This document shows positions 7,681 to 15,809 of a DNA stretch of 43,972 nucleotides, one piece after another. Numbering within the stretch: position 1 is the first letter of the stretch; every line of letters begins with the position of its first letter. This stretch comes from Candidatus Gastranaerophilales bacterium. GTDB lineage: Bacteria; Cyanobacteriota; Vampirovibrionia; Gastranaerophilales; Gastranaerophilaceae. The stretch is from assembly GCA_910587175.1 (NCBI GenBank), contig CAJULH010000013.1, forward strand, positions 1 to 43,972, given 5' to 3'. Below the pieces are notes generated by a model. It worked only from the letters and a program-made list of their open reading frames with translations. It made no database searches and had not been told where the DNA came from. Position numbers and translations under genes: made by a program.

Positions 7681-7859
7681 TAAAAATCTGCCGTTACTTT
7701 CTCTTAATCTTTAAGCAAAAAGCCGCAGCAGATACCAAACATCTTTTAATCTAACTCTTAGAAAATCCGCAAGAGTTAAATATGAAGCATTCCGGCTATA
7801 CGGCTGCGGCCCAGCTAAGGATTCTCACCTTATTTCCTTGTTTTAGATTTTTATACCAC
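7681..7859 (-). promoter_or_regulatory. Short (class II-like) cobalamin riboswitch with switching hairpin
   Basis: Read on the minus strand. GTGGTAT (7853-7859) can pair with ATGCTTC (7784-7790) to close the aptamer. Inside it are AAGGAAAT, then the P4 hairpin AAGG-UGAGAAU-CCUU containing the invariant GGUGAGAAUCC, then GCUGGGCCGCAGCCGUAUA (P5), then AGCCGGAAUGC. These are the conserved blocks of cobalamin riboswitches, in order. Downstream, the hairpin AACTCTT/AAGAGTT (7753-7777) exposes GCGG, complementary to CCGC in loop 5: the diagnostic L5-L13 kissing pair. Two exclusive pairings follow: GCCGCAGC (7803-7810) with GCTGCGGC (7722-7729), or ATCTGCTG (7726-7733) with CGGCAGAT (7686-7693) plus a U-run beside the ATG. 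An OFF switch on cobalamin binding is inferred. The peripheral P7-P11 arm is absent. Confidence 0.83.
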
Positions 7860-8046
7860 AACTATGGTACACATACAATAAAATTCCTGAAAGATATTTT
7901 TTGCGATTGTAAAAAATTAGCCTGTAATACCCGTTTAGGGTAATATATTATTAATATTATTCGGGATAGAATTTGAACAATTTGAATTTTAAATCGTTAT
8001 AAATTACATAACAAAATCAAACACAGAAAAACAGGAATATTTTAGT

Positions 8047-9501
8047 TTGCATAAAATATTATATAAATTATTTTCTATAGCTTTATTTGTGATGGTTTCA
8101 GCACCTGGCTTTTGCATTGAAGATATAAAAGAAGGAGATATTTTAGGGATAGAAGAGTGCGTTGAAATTGCAGTTAAAAATAACCCCAATATCCAAATTT
8201 CAAAAAATAACGTAAAACTTGTTGAAAGCAGGGTAGGACAAGCAAAATCGGATTTCTTTCCAAGTCTCGGCATTAGCGGAGGATACACAGGAAACACAAT
8301 TGATATAGGACACAATACAAACGGCGGAGATTATTATTACAATGCGGGAGTAAGTCTTCGTCAGCTGATTTTTAACTTTGGCAAAACAAATACAAATATA
8401 AAGATGCAAAAGTTTAATAAAATAGCATCAGAATTTGATTTAGACTATGTTACATTGCAAACCGTATACAATGTAAAGAATGCATACTACGGCGTTTTAG
8501 CTTCCCGTGCAAAGATAGATATTGCAAAATCAAACCTTGAAATAAATAAAAGACAGTACGCTCAAATTAAAGCGTTTTTTGAAGAAGGAATAAAATCAAG
8601 GATAGATTTTGTAAACGCAGAAGTAAATTTAAGCAACTCCAAAATTGAGCTGATAGCAGCAGAAACAGACTATGAAAATAATCTGGTAAAACTAAACAAC
8701 GCAATGTATGTAGCATACACACCAAATTATTCCATAAAAAACACTGAAACCTTCAATTTAAAAGAAGACTGGGCAGATGTTAAATTTTTAAACATAGGAA
8801 ATTATAAAAAACTTGAAGCGGAAATAAATGCAAGCAGTGATATAAAAGATGTCGACCCCCTGAATTTAACAACTGCAACTTTGACATCCAAAGTGGAAAA
8901 AACAGATATATTGAAAGATTATTCTTTTAAACCACTTGGAATAAGCTTTGAAGAAGCGCTTGATATAGCAAAGGAAAAACGTCCGGATTTTAAGTCTTAC
9001 ATTGCAACAAAAGACGCTATGTCCGAAGCCTTAAAATATGCAAAAAAAGAATATCTTCCGGATTTAAGCGCACAAGCCGGATACACCTGGAGAGAATCAA
9101 ATGCCCCAATGACAAGCAGTTTTAATTACGGGGCCACAATTGATATAGCATCCCTTAACCCGGTCAAAACAAAATATAAGGTAGATGAAGCAAAAGCACA
9201 GCTTGAAATTGCAAAAGAGAATCTTAATTTGATTGAAAAAAATATATTCTTTGAGGTACAGGATGCTTATATAAATATGGTTCAATTTGAAAAACAGGTG
9301 CCTCTTTATAAAAACAGGGTTTATCAGGCACTCGAAAATTTTGAGCTTGCTGACGGCAGATATGGTGTGGGATTATCAAACTTTATAGAGCTTCAGGATG
9401 CAAGAAGCCAGTATTTAAACGCACAACAGGAATATGTGCAGACTATTTACAACTACAATATTGCAAAAACAAAGCTTGAAATTGCAATGGGGGAAAGATG
9501 A
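8047..9501 (+). CDS. tolC: TolC-family outer-membrane efflux channel
   Basis: A 484-residue outer-membrane channel component of a tripartite efflux system. A signal peptide (KLFSIALFVMVSAPGFC) is followed by two OEP repeats (about 35-235 and 310-480) with the typical GVSLRQLIFNFGKT strand region and C-terminal YNYNIAKTKLEIAMG helix. The start used is TTG at 8047, with AGGA 11 nt upstream; ATG at 8091 would remove half of the signal peptide. Its last four bases overlap the macA start (ATGA), giving a tolC-macA-macB-macB operon. The insert at about 240-300 is longer than in E. coli TolC. The promoter probably lies at 7973-8003 (TTGAAC and TTATAA boxes, 18 nt apart). Confidence 0.9.
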   Translation: MHKILYKLFSIALFVMVSAPGFCIEDIKEGDILGIEECVEIAVKNNPNIQISKNNVKLVESRVGQAKSDFFPSLGISGGYTGNTIDIGHNTNGGDYYYNAGVSLRQLIFNFGKTNTNIKMQKFNKIASEFDLDYVTLQTVYNVKNAYYGVLASRAKIDIAKSNLEINKRQYAQIKAFFEEGIKSRIDFVNAEVNLSNSKIELIAAETDYENNLVKLNNAMYVAYTPNYSIKNTETFNLKEDWADVKFLNIGNYKKLEAEINASSDIKDVDPLNLTTATLTSKVEKTDILKDYSFKPLGISFEEALDIAKEKRPDFKSYIATKDAMSEALKYAKKEYLPDLSAQAGYTWRESNAPMTSSFNYGATIDIASLNPVKTKYKVDEAKAQLEIAKENLNLIEKNIFFEVQDAYINMVQFEKQVPLYKNRVYQALENFELADGRYGVGLSNFIELQDARSQYLNAQQEYVQTIYNYNIAKTKLEIAMGER

Positions 9502-10664
9502 AGAAAAAAATAATCATAATAATACTAATATGCCTTGCAGCACTTGCTTTTTTAGGTTTTATTTTTAAAGGAAAAAAAGACAAAACAAGCTACATTACAA
9601 AGCCATTAGAAAAAAGGACAATAACACAGATTGTTGAAGCATCTGGCACCATAAACCCTGTACAGACAGTAAGCATAGGCTCCCAGGTGTCAGGACAAAT
9701 AAGCGCAATATATGTTGATTACAATTCAGAGGTTAAAAAAGGGCAGCTTCTTGCAGAAATCGACACTTCCCTTTTTGAAGCACAAGTAAACCAGGCAAAA
9801 GCTACTATAGACAATGCAAGAGCAAATTTAGCCAAAATTCAGGCAACGGCTGCAAACGACAGATTAACCCTGAACAGGTATAAGAACCTCTACAAAAGAG
9901 GTTTTATTGCAAAAAGCGAGCTTGACCTTGCAGAAAGCACCTATGCTTCAGATGTTGCACAAATTCGTGCCGCACAGGCACAGATAAACCAGGCACTTGC
10001 ATCTTATTCAACAGCAGAGTCAAACCTTCGGTATACAAAGATAACATCACCCGTGGACGGAGTTGTAATTTCGCGTGCCGTAGATGTAGGACAAACCGTT
10101 GCAGCAAGCTTTCAGACTCCTGAGTTATTTTCCGTGGCGCAGGATTTAACCCAGATGCAAATTGAGGCAAGTGTTTCAGAAGCAGATATAGGGAAAGTTA
10201 AAAAGGAACAGGAAGTTGAATACACACTTGACGGCTACCCCGATGAAACATTCAGAGGAAAAGTAAGTCAGGTAAGAATTTCACCTACAACCGTTTCAAA
10301 TGTTGTAACATACAGTGTGATTATAGATGTAGAAAATGACGATTTAAAACTAATTCCCGGCATGACTGCAAATGTTTCAATAATCACATCCAGAAAAGAA
10401 AATATTTTATGCGCACAAAATGCGGCATTAAAATTTACCCCAAACACGGATGGCAAAGGACCAAAATACGAAAAACAGGGAATCTGGATGCTTTCAGACA
10501 ATACGCCAAAAAGAGTTGAAGTGGAAACCGGTGTGAGCGATGAATCATATACCGAAATTATTTCAGACAAACTAAAGGATGGCGATTTAATCATCACAGA
10601 AGCAGAAGAAAAGGGTAAAAATAAGGCAAACAGCAAAAGAAAAATGCCCCCGAGAATGTTTTAA
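9498..10664 (+). CDS. macA: MacA/HlyD-type periplasmic adaptor protein
   Basis: A 388-residue membrane-fusion protein linking the MacB transporter to TolC. It has an N-terminal membrane anchor (residues 3-24), a biotinyl-lipoyl-like half (VEASGTINPVQTVSIGSQVSGQI), a long coiled-coil hairpin (about 90-165, with RGFIAKSELDLAEST near the tip), the second lipoyl half (ITSPVDGVVISRAVDVGQTV) and beta-barrel and membrane-proximal domains to the end. The order and spacing match MacA (E. coli MacA has 371 residues). It overlaps tolC by 4 nt and precedes the ATPase by 12 nt. Substrate (antibiotic, peptide or lipoprotein) cannot be read from the sequence. Confidence 0.92.
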   Translation: MKKKIIIIILICLAALAFLGFIFKGKKDKTSYITKPLEKRTITQIVEASGTINPVQTVSIGSQVSGQISAIYVDYNSEVKKGQLLAEIDTSLFEAQVNQAKATIDNARANLAKIQATAANDRLTLNRYKNLYKRGFIAKSELDLAESTYASDVAQIRAAQAQINQALASYSTAESNLRYTKITSPVDGVVISRAVDVGQTVAASFQTPELFSVAQDLTQMQIEASVSEADIGKVKKEQEVEYTLDGYPDETFRGKVSQVRISPTTVSNVVTYSVIIDVENDDLKLIPGMTANVSIITSRKENILCAQNAALKFTPNTDGKGPKYEKQGIWMLSDNTPKRVEVETGVSDESYTEIISDKLKDGDLIITEAEEKGKNKANSKRKMPPRMF

Positions 10665-10676
10665 AAAGGATATAAA

Positions 10677-11417
10677 ATGGCATTAATTGATGCAGAAAAT
10701 ATTATTAAGACATATACTACAGGAACAGGCGAAGACTGCACATTTTACGCCCTTAAAGGTGTATCACTAAAGATTGAAAAAGGTGAATTTGCAGCCATTA
10801 TGGGAGCTTCAGGCTCCGGTAAATCAACCTTTATGAATATTATAGGCTGCCTTGATAAGCCAACATCCGGTAAATATTTTCTTGATGGCGAAAATATTGT
10901 AGACACAAGACTTGACAAACTTTCAGAAGTAAGAAATTCAAAGCTCGGGTTTGTTTTTCAGGGCTTTAACCTCATTTCAAGAACGTCCGCCCTTGAAAAT
11001 GTGGAACTTCCTATGATTTATAAAGGAATTCCACCAAAAGAGCGTCGGGAAAGAGCAATGGAGGCTTTAAAAATTGTCGGTCTCACAGGCAAAGAACAAA
11101 ATATGCCAAACCAGCTTTCAGGCGGACAGCAGCAAAGGGTGGCAATTGCAAGAGCCATAGTAAATGATGCACCGGTAATTCTGGCAGATGAACCTACAGG
11201 AAACCTGGACACTAAAACAAGCTATGAAATTATGGATTTTTTTGTAAATTTAAATGAAAGAATGGGTAAAACCATTGTCCTTGTGACCCATGAAGACGAT
11301 ATAGCAAAATATTGCAAACGGATAATCAGATTTAAAGACGGAAACATTATAGATGACAGCCTAAATCCCCAAAAAACACACTCCGAAGATGCAAAAACCC
11401 GGGGAGGTGCATTATGA
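10677..11417 (+). CDS. macB: MacB/LolD-type ABC transporter ATPase
   Basis: A 246-residue ABC ATPase of the MacB/LolD/FtsE class. Walker A GASGSGKST (about 42-50), Q-loop in GFVFQGFNLI, signature LSGGQQQRVAIARA (about 146-159), Walker B VILADEPTGNLD and H-switch VTHE are all intact. AAGGATATAAA provides the ribosome binding site. E. coli MacB fuses ATPase and permease; here they are separate genes overlapping by 4 nt (ATGA at 11414), as in many bacteria. It powers the mechanotransmission-type export through MacA and TolC. Confidence 0.93.
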   Translation: MALIDAENIIKTYTTGTGEDCTFYALKGVSLKIEKGEFAAIMGASGSGKSTFMNIIGCLDKPTSGKYFLDGENIVDTRLDKLSEVRNSKLGFVFQGFNLISRTSALENVELPMIYKGIPPKERRERAMEALKIVGLTGKEQNMPNQLSGGQQQRVAIARAIVNDAPVILADEPTGNLDTKTSYEIMDFFVNLNERMGKTIVLVTHEDDIAKYCKRIIRFKDGNIIDDSLNPQKTHSEDAKTRGGAL

Positions 11418-12643
11418 TAGATTTTTCATCCACATTTAAAATGGCGCTTGTATCTTTAAAAGTAAATAAAATGCGCTCAATTTTAACAAGCCTTGGAATA
11501 ATTATAGGTGTCAGCGCCGTAATAATAATGCTGGCTGTAGGACAGGGTGCAAGCGTCAAAATACAAAAAGATATGGCTTCAATGGGAAGTAATCTTTTAA
11601 TGGTGTCATCCGCATCTGTTACATCCGGCGGGGTCAGAATGGGACAGGGAACACGCCCGAGCCTCACTTTGAAGGATGCTTATGCTATAAGAAAAAATTG
11701 CCCTTCGGTAGGATATGTTGCACCATATTCAAGCGAAGCAAAACAAATAACATACGGCAACCAAAACTGGTCTACAAGCATTGCAGGAACTACTGCGGAA
11801 TATATGAAAATACGGGACTGGAATATAAATCTCGGACGTAATTTATCAGAAGAAGACATTTTAAATATGTCCAAGGTTGCAATAATAGGAAATACTGTTT
11901 CAAATGAACTTTTTGGAGATCTTAACCCTATAGGAAAAACTATAAGGATTGGGGGCGTTCCTTTTAAAGTCATAGGACTTTTGGAGAGCAAAGGGCAAAG
12001 CTCTATGGGGCAAGACCAGGATGATTTTGTCATAATACCAATTACCACAGGACAAAAGAAGGTTTTTGGAACAACTTTCCCCGGCACCATAAAAATGATA
12101 AATATAAAAGCAAAAAATGCAGATTCAATATATAAAGCCGAGGAAGAAATAACCGAACTTTTAAAAATACGCCACAAAATAGGTAAAAAGCAGGAAGATG
12201 ATTTTCAGGTAAGAAATTTAACCCAAATGATGGAAACTATGCAAAGCGCCGTTAAAACAATGTCTTTGCTTTTAGGCTCAATTGCAAGCGTTTCACTGCT
12301 TGTCGGCGGAATAGGCATTATGAATATCATGCTTGTTTCTGTAACAGAAAGAACCAAAGAAATAGGTATCAGAATGGCTATAGGGGCAAAATCAAACGAT
12401 ATACGGATACAGTTTTTAATTGAAAGCCTCTTATTATCAATCATCGGCGGCATTATAGGGCTTATTACGGGAGTTTTCGGGGCAAAATTAATTGAATTCT
12501 TTGGCTCAATGACAGTTTATATAAGCACGTTTTCAATTGTGTTGTCACTCGGGTTTTCGGGAGTTATCGGTGTTGCATTCGGATATTACCCCGCATACAA
12601 AGCATCATTGTTAAATCCGATTGATGCATTGAGATATGAGTAG
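11414..12643 (+). CDS. macB: MacB-type ABC transporter permease
   Basis: A 409-residue permease with the MacB layout: one N-terminal membrane helix (about 22-45, SILTSLGIIIGVSAVIIMLAV), a large periplasmic domain (about 50-280), and three C-terminal helices in the FtsX-like region (about 283-400). The FtsX domain shows GIGIMNIMLVSVTERTKEIG and RMAIGAKSNDI, the characteristic coupling motifs. It is the last gene of the operon with tolC, macA and the ATPase. Confidence 0.93.
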   Translation: MIDFSSTFKMALVSLKVNKMRSILTSLGIIIGVSAVIIMLAVGQGASVKIQKDMASMGSNLLMVSSASVTSGGVRMGQGTRPSLTLKDAYAIRKNCPSVGYVAPYSSEAKQITYGNQNWSTSIAGTTAEYMKIRDWNINLGRNLSEEDILNMSKVAIIGNTVSNELFGDLNPIGKTIRIGGVPFKVIGLLESKGQSSMGQDQDDFVIIPITTGQKKVFGTTFPGTIKMINIKAKNADSIYKAEEEITELLKIRHKIGKKQEDDFQVRNLTQMMETMQSAVKTMSLLLGSIASVSLLVGGIGIMNIMLVSVTERTKEIGIRMAIGAKSNDIRIQFLIESLLLSIIGGIIGLITGVFGAKLIEFFGSMTVYISTFSIVLSLGFSGVIGVAFGYYPAYKASLLNPIDALRYE

Positions 12644-12742
12644 GATAATAATACGTCTATTTGGTTTTCTGTATCTTTTTTCATACCAGCTTGCAACGTT
12701 TCATAGAGCTATTAAACTCATCTTTTATTGCTCACGAACTCA

Positions 12743-12770
12743 ACCCTGCCTCAAGCTAAGGAGGCAGGGT
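12743..12770. repeat. Perfect 10-bp inverted repeat (hairpin) downstream of macB
   Basis: ACCCTGCCTC (12743-12752) and GAGGCAGGGT (12761-12770) form a perfect GC-rich stem with an 8-nt loop, in otherwise AT-rich DNA. No U-run follows on either strand, so it is not a standard intrinsic terminator. It could stabilise the 3' end of the macB mRNA. Confidence 0.6.
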
Positions 12771-12924
12771 CTCAAACACATTTCGCTTTATACATTCACT
12801 AAATATCTCTAATTCTCTTATGCTAATGGTATTCAAAAAGACAGAGAAAACTGCATAATTACACATTTAAATGCTGCAATTTTAGCCCTAATATACCATT
12901 TATTAACAACAAATAAAATAAAGC

Positions 12925-12957
12925 CCTGTATAAAGGATTATACAGGACCTTAAGGTC
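12925..12957 (-). terminator. Hairpin followed by a T-rich stretch on the minus strand
   Basis: CCTGTATAA (12925-12933) and TTATACAGG (12938-12946) form a perfect 9-bp stem with a 4-nt loop. On the minus strand it is followed by GGCTTTATTTTATTTG, which is terminator-like. A 12-nt palindrome GACCTTAAGGTC abuts it at 12946-12957. No minus-strand gene was found just upstream, so its partner transcript is unknown. Confidence 0.4.
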
Positions 12958-13290
12958 AAAAAGGGTGAAAATTTTATCTAAGCCGACAGGCTTTTGATTA
13001 TTGTTTCCTTAAACTATCTTTCTAAACAGTCACTCGTGTCTTTTAAATATTTCTCTAAACCTCAGACTGGAACTCCATTATTACAAATCAATTTTAAATT
13101 GCAAGCTTTTTCTTTTATTGTCTTTACATATTTTAATATTTTACTAAAACCCTATAATATAAAGCTTTTAAAGGTGCATCATAAAAACGGTTTTCAAAAC
13201 ATATCATCAATACATCTTGTTTAATTAAAATTTCATGCCAGTCAAATAAAATTTTCATAAAAAAACATTTTTACCCACAATTTGCCCATG

Positions 13291-13315
13291 AAAAAAGGGT
13301 CCAGCAACTGAACCC
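13291..13315 (-). terminator. Intrinsic terminator of tRNA-Leu
   Basis: On the minus strand GGGTTCAG-TTG-CTGGACCC forms an 8-bp stem (one G-U pair) with a 3-nt loop, followed directly by TTTTTT. It lies 10 nt past the 3' end of the tRNA. Confidence 0.8.
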
Positions 13316-13324
13316 TTCAAAGTA

Positions 13325-13410
13325 TGCTCCAGACCAGACTTGAACTGGTACGAGGTTTGACCCTCATTGGATTTTAAGTCCAACGTGTCTACCGATTCCA
13401 CCACTGGAGC
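13325..13410 (-). tRNA. tRNA-Leu (anticodon UAA)
   Basis: The acceptor stem GCTCCAG/CTGGAGC is perfect, with discriminator A. The D arm, anticodon arm (GGACTTAAAATCC, anticodon TAA), a long class II variable arm (TGAGGGTCAAACCTCG) and the T arm (CCAGTTCAAGTCTGG) are all present. Total 86 nt. CCA is not encoded. There is no group I intron, although this tRNA in many Cyanobacteria carries one after the first anticodon base. A TATAAT at 13434-13439 on the minus strand is a likely -10 box. Confidence 0.95.
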
Positions 13411-13510
13411 AGGACACGTCATATATAAATTTTATTATAAAAAGATTGACTGTCTAGTGCTTTTCTTTTAATTCATCCGTATTGCGGATAACAAAACAAA
13501 CAAGCTGAAA

Positions 13511-13717
13511 TTAGCTGTTTTTTTCAATCAAGTCGTTTATTTCGCCAACCATAACTTCAGGGTCTACACCATGAACTTTTGCGCCGGCTTCTAAGTTTTC
13601 AAATCTTGCAGCTGCACAGCCAATACAACCAAGACCATATTTTGCAAAAACTTCCAAGCTTTCAGGATATTGTTGTACAATATCGATAATTCCCATATCT
13701 TTAGTTACTTTTCCCAT
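13511..13717 (-). CDS. DUF1858-family small protein
   Basis: A 68-residue protein matching DUF1858: an N-terminal MGIIDIVQQYPESLEVFAKYGLGCIGCA motif with CxxC (C31, C34), then a short helix pair. In other proteins this domain is linked to hybrid-cluster or ScdA-like redox and iron-sulfur repair proteins. Here it stands alone. It has an AAAGGAATA ribosome binding site and a minus-strand TATAAT at 13752-13757. A role in redox or nitrosative stress is inferred only from family context. Confidence 0.82.
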   Translation of the reverse strand: MGKVTKDMGIIDIVQQYPESLEVFAKYGLGCIGCAAARFENLEAGAKVHGVDPEVMVGEINDLIEKNS

Positions 13718-13759
13718 TATTCCTTTGCCTTTTTATTGTCAGTCATTAAATATTATACT

Positions 13760-13954
13760 ATGAAATTTTCAAATAAAACAAATATAAATAAAAACAATGA
13801 TTATATAGGTCTTAATAACACCTTAAAGGAAATCCGGCGTCTTGAATTTACCTTTGAGGAAATAAACCATACACCGGTCCAAATGGTGCAAAACCATTTT
13901 ATTGATCTGATTCAAAATTTTTATTTATCATTTTTTCAAAATCAGAAGGTTTAA
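13760..13954 (+). CDS. Possible small protein antisense to the end of the DUF151 gene
   Basis: A 64-codon frame from ATG at 13760. Its middle part (NTLKEIRRLEFTFEEINHTP, then QMVQNHFIDLIQNFY) looks like a real amphipathic helical protein. However, the last 56 nt overlap the opposite-strand DUF151 gene, there is no ribosome binding site, and the TATAAT-like bases just upstream are better explained as the promoter of the DUF1858 gene. It could be a leaderless small gene or chance. Confidence 0.3.
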   Translation: MKFSNKTNINKNNDYIGLNNTLKEIRRLEFTFEEINHTPVQMVQNHFIDLIQNFYLSFFQNQKV

Positions 13955-14408
13955 TATCCTTTATAAAGTTTTTAAACTCCATGGCTTCTTCCTCATCTTT
14001 TTGTGAATCCACAGAAACAGCTCCGCTTAAAAGTACATTTGATGTAACAAAAATTGAAACTTCAGCCCTGATTGCAATAGCAATAGCATCAGACGGTCGT
14101 GCATCAACCTGAATTTCATTGCCTGCATCGTTTTTCAAATACAGCGTTGAAAAATATGTCTGCTCATCCACATCGTTAATCTCAACCCTGCCCAGTTTGT
14201 ATCCCGTGGCTTCAATTAAATTTATACATAAATCATGTGTCATGGGACGGGATGATGGTATATTTTCAATTTTTCTTATTATAGAGCTTGCTTCCGCTGA
14301 ACCTATCCAGATAGGAAGAGCCTTCCTGTTTTCTAAATCATTTAAAACAACAATAGGAGAGCCGCTTCTTGTATCGAGGGCAATACCCATAACTCTCATT
14401 TCTATCAT
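13899..14408 (-). CDS. Bifunctional nuclease (BFN, DUF151) family protein
   Basis: A 169-residue protein with the BFN domain over about residues 1-130: MRVMGIALDTRSGSPIVVLND, LPIWIGSAEASSI, RPMTHDLCINLIEATG and DARPSDAIAIAIRAEVSIFV are family hallmarks. Members were described in plants as having DNase and RNase activity; the bacterial role is uncertain. The family is common in Cyanobacteria and Actinobacteria. The start has AAAGGAG about 7 nt upstream, with a minus-strand TATAAT further upstream. The C-terminal tail (about 130-169) is acidic and helical. Confidence 0.9.
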   Translation of the reverse strand: MIEMRVMGIALDTRSGSPIVVLNDLENRKALPIWIGSAEASSIIRKIENIPSSRPMTHDLCINLIEATGYKLGRVEINDVDEQTYFSTLYLKNDAGNEIQVDARPSDAIAIAIRAEVSIFVTSNVLLSGAVSVDSQKDEEEAMEFKNFIKDIKPSDFEKMINKNFESDQ

Positions 14409-14452
14409 AAAATACTCCTTTAAATATGAGTATTATTATACTATAAGAATAC

Positions 14453-14496
14453 AAAAAATACCCCGCCTTTCTTTTATATTAAGACGGAGTATTTTT
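14453..14496 (-). terminator. Intrinsic terminator between the glycine-zipper gene and the DUF151 gene
   Basis: AATACCCCGCCTT (14457-14469) pairs with AAGACGGAGTATT (14481-14493), 11 of 13 positions, loop 11 nt. On the minus strand TTTTTT follows, so it terminates the gene ending at 14526. T residues also follow on the plus strand, so it could act both ways. Confidence 0.7.
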
Positions 14497-14525
14497 AAAT
14501 CTTTTCTTTATCAGAGTTTTGGATA

Positions 14526-15743
14526 TTATAAACTATTTTTATAATCTTCAAGTTCCTGAACTTTGTTTAGGTACATTTCGCTAAGTTCGCTTGCACTTAT
14601 TTCTTTATCTTCAAAGGTAACGGTTTCACCGTTTAGTGCTGCCTGCCACATATTGTAGTATTGAGCTGCTTCCTGTTCAAGAATTTGAATCTTTGCTTTC
14701 TGGGTTTCAGTATATTCTTTTGTTCCTGTTGTATCTTCTGTATTTCCCGGCTTTAGTATTTCATTTGACTTATCCATATCGTCAAACAAATTGTCAAGAT
14801 AATCGCCATCTATGCCGGACTGCTGTGCAATAGTTGAAGAACCATCACCAACTTCAAGTTCCTGAAGTACATCTGCAACTTCAACACCGGTTTGTTCGTA
14901 ATAATATCTTTCAAAGGCTATCATTTCTTCATCTGATAATCCTTCAAGGGCTGCTTTTAATTCATCGCCTGCTGCCTTTGCTGCCTCTGCTGATTCATTG
15001 TTTACCTTATTTGCATCTTTTTTATCGGATTTTGCTATTGCGCTGCCGCCAAAGAATCCTACAACACCGCCGATTACACCGCCGACAACCGTACCTATCG
15101 GGAAACCGCCAAAACAAGTACCGATTGCAGCACCACCAGCCAGACCACCAACCGTGGTATTGGTTTTAGTTGCACTGGCATCAGTAGTTACCGTAGCAGC
15201 ATTTTGTTTTTCATGAACCTTATTGATTAACTTTGCAATTTTATCAAATTTACGTCTTGCACTTTTTGTATCCGCAAGAGCATCAATTTCTTTGCTTTTT
15301 TCTTTATCTACCGGCTGCCCTGTAATTGGATCTAAAGTTTCATTTGAATTCAAACCGGATGTAGCACCCCAGGATGAATTAGAACTGTTTGCAGCATCCA
15401 ACCTGTTTAAAGTATTATTACAGCTGTCAGAAAAAGAGCCTCTCCAGCCGGAATCAACTGTAGAAGTAACGAGGGAATCACCAGTATAATCAAATGTCAT
15501 ACCCAAGGTATCGCTTGTCCAAATACTTCCGCCTTGCGTATCTCTATCCCGGATAATTCTAAATTTTCCGGTTTGATCATCTTGGTAGATACTGTAGCCA
15601 TATTGGTTTAAGACTTCAGCGCTTGCGGCACATTCATTAGCAATACCGGGCGTGCTGTATAAACCTGCAACATATCCGATTGTCTGTCCTTTAGCATTGC
15701 CAATTTCGGCAGCTTTGTTGACATTCCAAGCTGAGTAAGTCAT
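14526..15743 (-). CDS. Glycine-zipper protein of unknown function
   Basis: A 405-residue protein when started at the ATG at 15743, which has an excellent AGGAGAGAAA ribosome binding site; the frame stays open to 15779 but without a site. A Gly-rich double hydrophobic segment at about 195-235 (TVGGLAGGAAIGTCFGGF, VVGGVIGGVVGFFGGSAIA) is a glycine-zipper membrane region. The N-terminal 150 residues are polar, Asn/Ser-rich and contain several Cys and Trp. The C-terminal part has acidic coiled-coil helices. No signal peptide is visible. Glycine zippers can insert into or span membranes (as in some effectors and OmpA-like proteins); the family is not recognised. Confidence 0.7.
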   Translation of the reverse strand: MTYSAWNVNKAAEIGNAKGQTIGYVAGLYSTPGIANECAASAEVLNQYGYSIYQDDQTGKFRIIRDRDTQGGSIWTSDTLGMTFDYTGDSLVTSTVDSGWRGSFSDSCNNTLNRLDAANSSNSSWGATSGLNSNETLDPITGQPVDKEKSKEIDALADTKSARRKFDKIAKLINKVHEKQNAATVTTDASATKTNTTVGGLAGGAAIGTCFGGFPIGTVVGGVIGGVVGFFGGSAIAKSDKKDANKVNNESAEAAKAAGDELKAALEGLSDEEMIAFERYYYEQTGVEVADVLQELEVGDGSSTIAQQSGIDGDYLDNLFDDMDKSNEILKPGNTEDTTGTKEYTETQKAKIQILEQEAAQYYNMWQAALNGETVTFEDKEISASELSEMYLNKVQELEDYKNSL

Positions 15744-15809
15744 TTTCTCTCCTAGTGTGTGTTTTATATCCTCGTACATTAATAAAGTATTTTTGTTTAT
15801 AAAAATTGC

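Larger units (their letters stand above)
12644..13290 (+). other. Gene-poor intergenic stretch of about 650 nt with strong hairpins
   Basis: No convincing gene is present on either strand. Frames are short, AT-rich and lack ribosome binding sites. A short minus-strand frame around 12760-12830 (reading SIRELEIFSECIKRNVFETL) looks protein-like but ends at a stop and could be a gene remnant. The region holds a 10-bp hairpin at 12743-12770, a 9-bp hairpin plus palindrome at 12925-12957 and a small AAGCC/GGCTT stem near 12980. It may contain an unannotated small RNA. Confidence 0.4.

Noticed and set aside
12994..13224. Plus-strand frame of 76 codons upstream of tRNA-Leu
   Set aside because: Starts with TTG, no ribosome binding site, AT-rich Phe/Lys/Asn-biased composition, and no recognisable pattern; probably chance.
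14834..15489. Three plus-strand frames of 70-110 codons opposite the glycine-zipper gene
   Set aside because: His/Leu/Arg- or Ser-rich shadows of the minus-strand gene; no ribosome binding sites.
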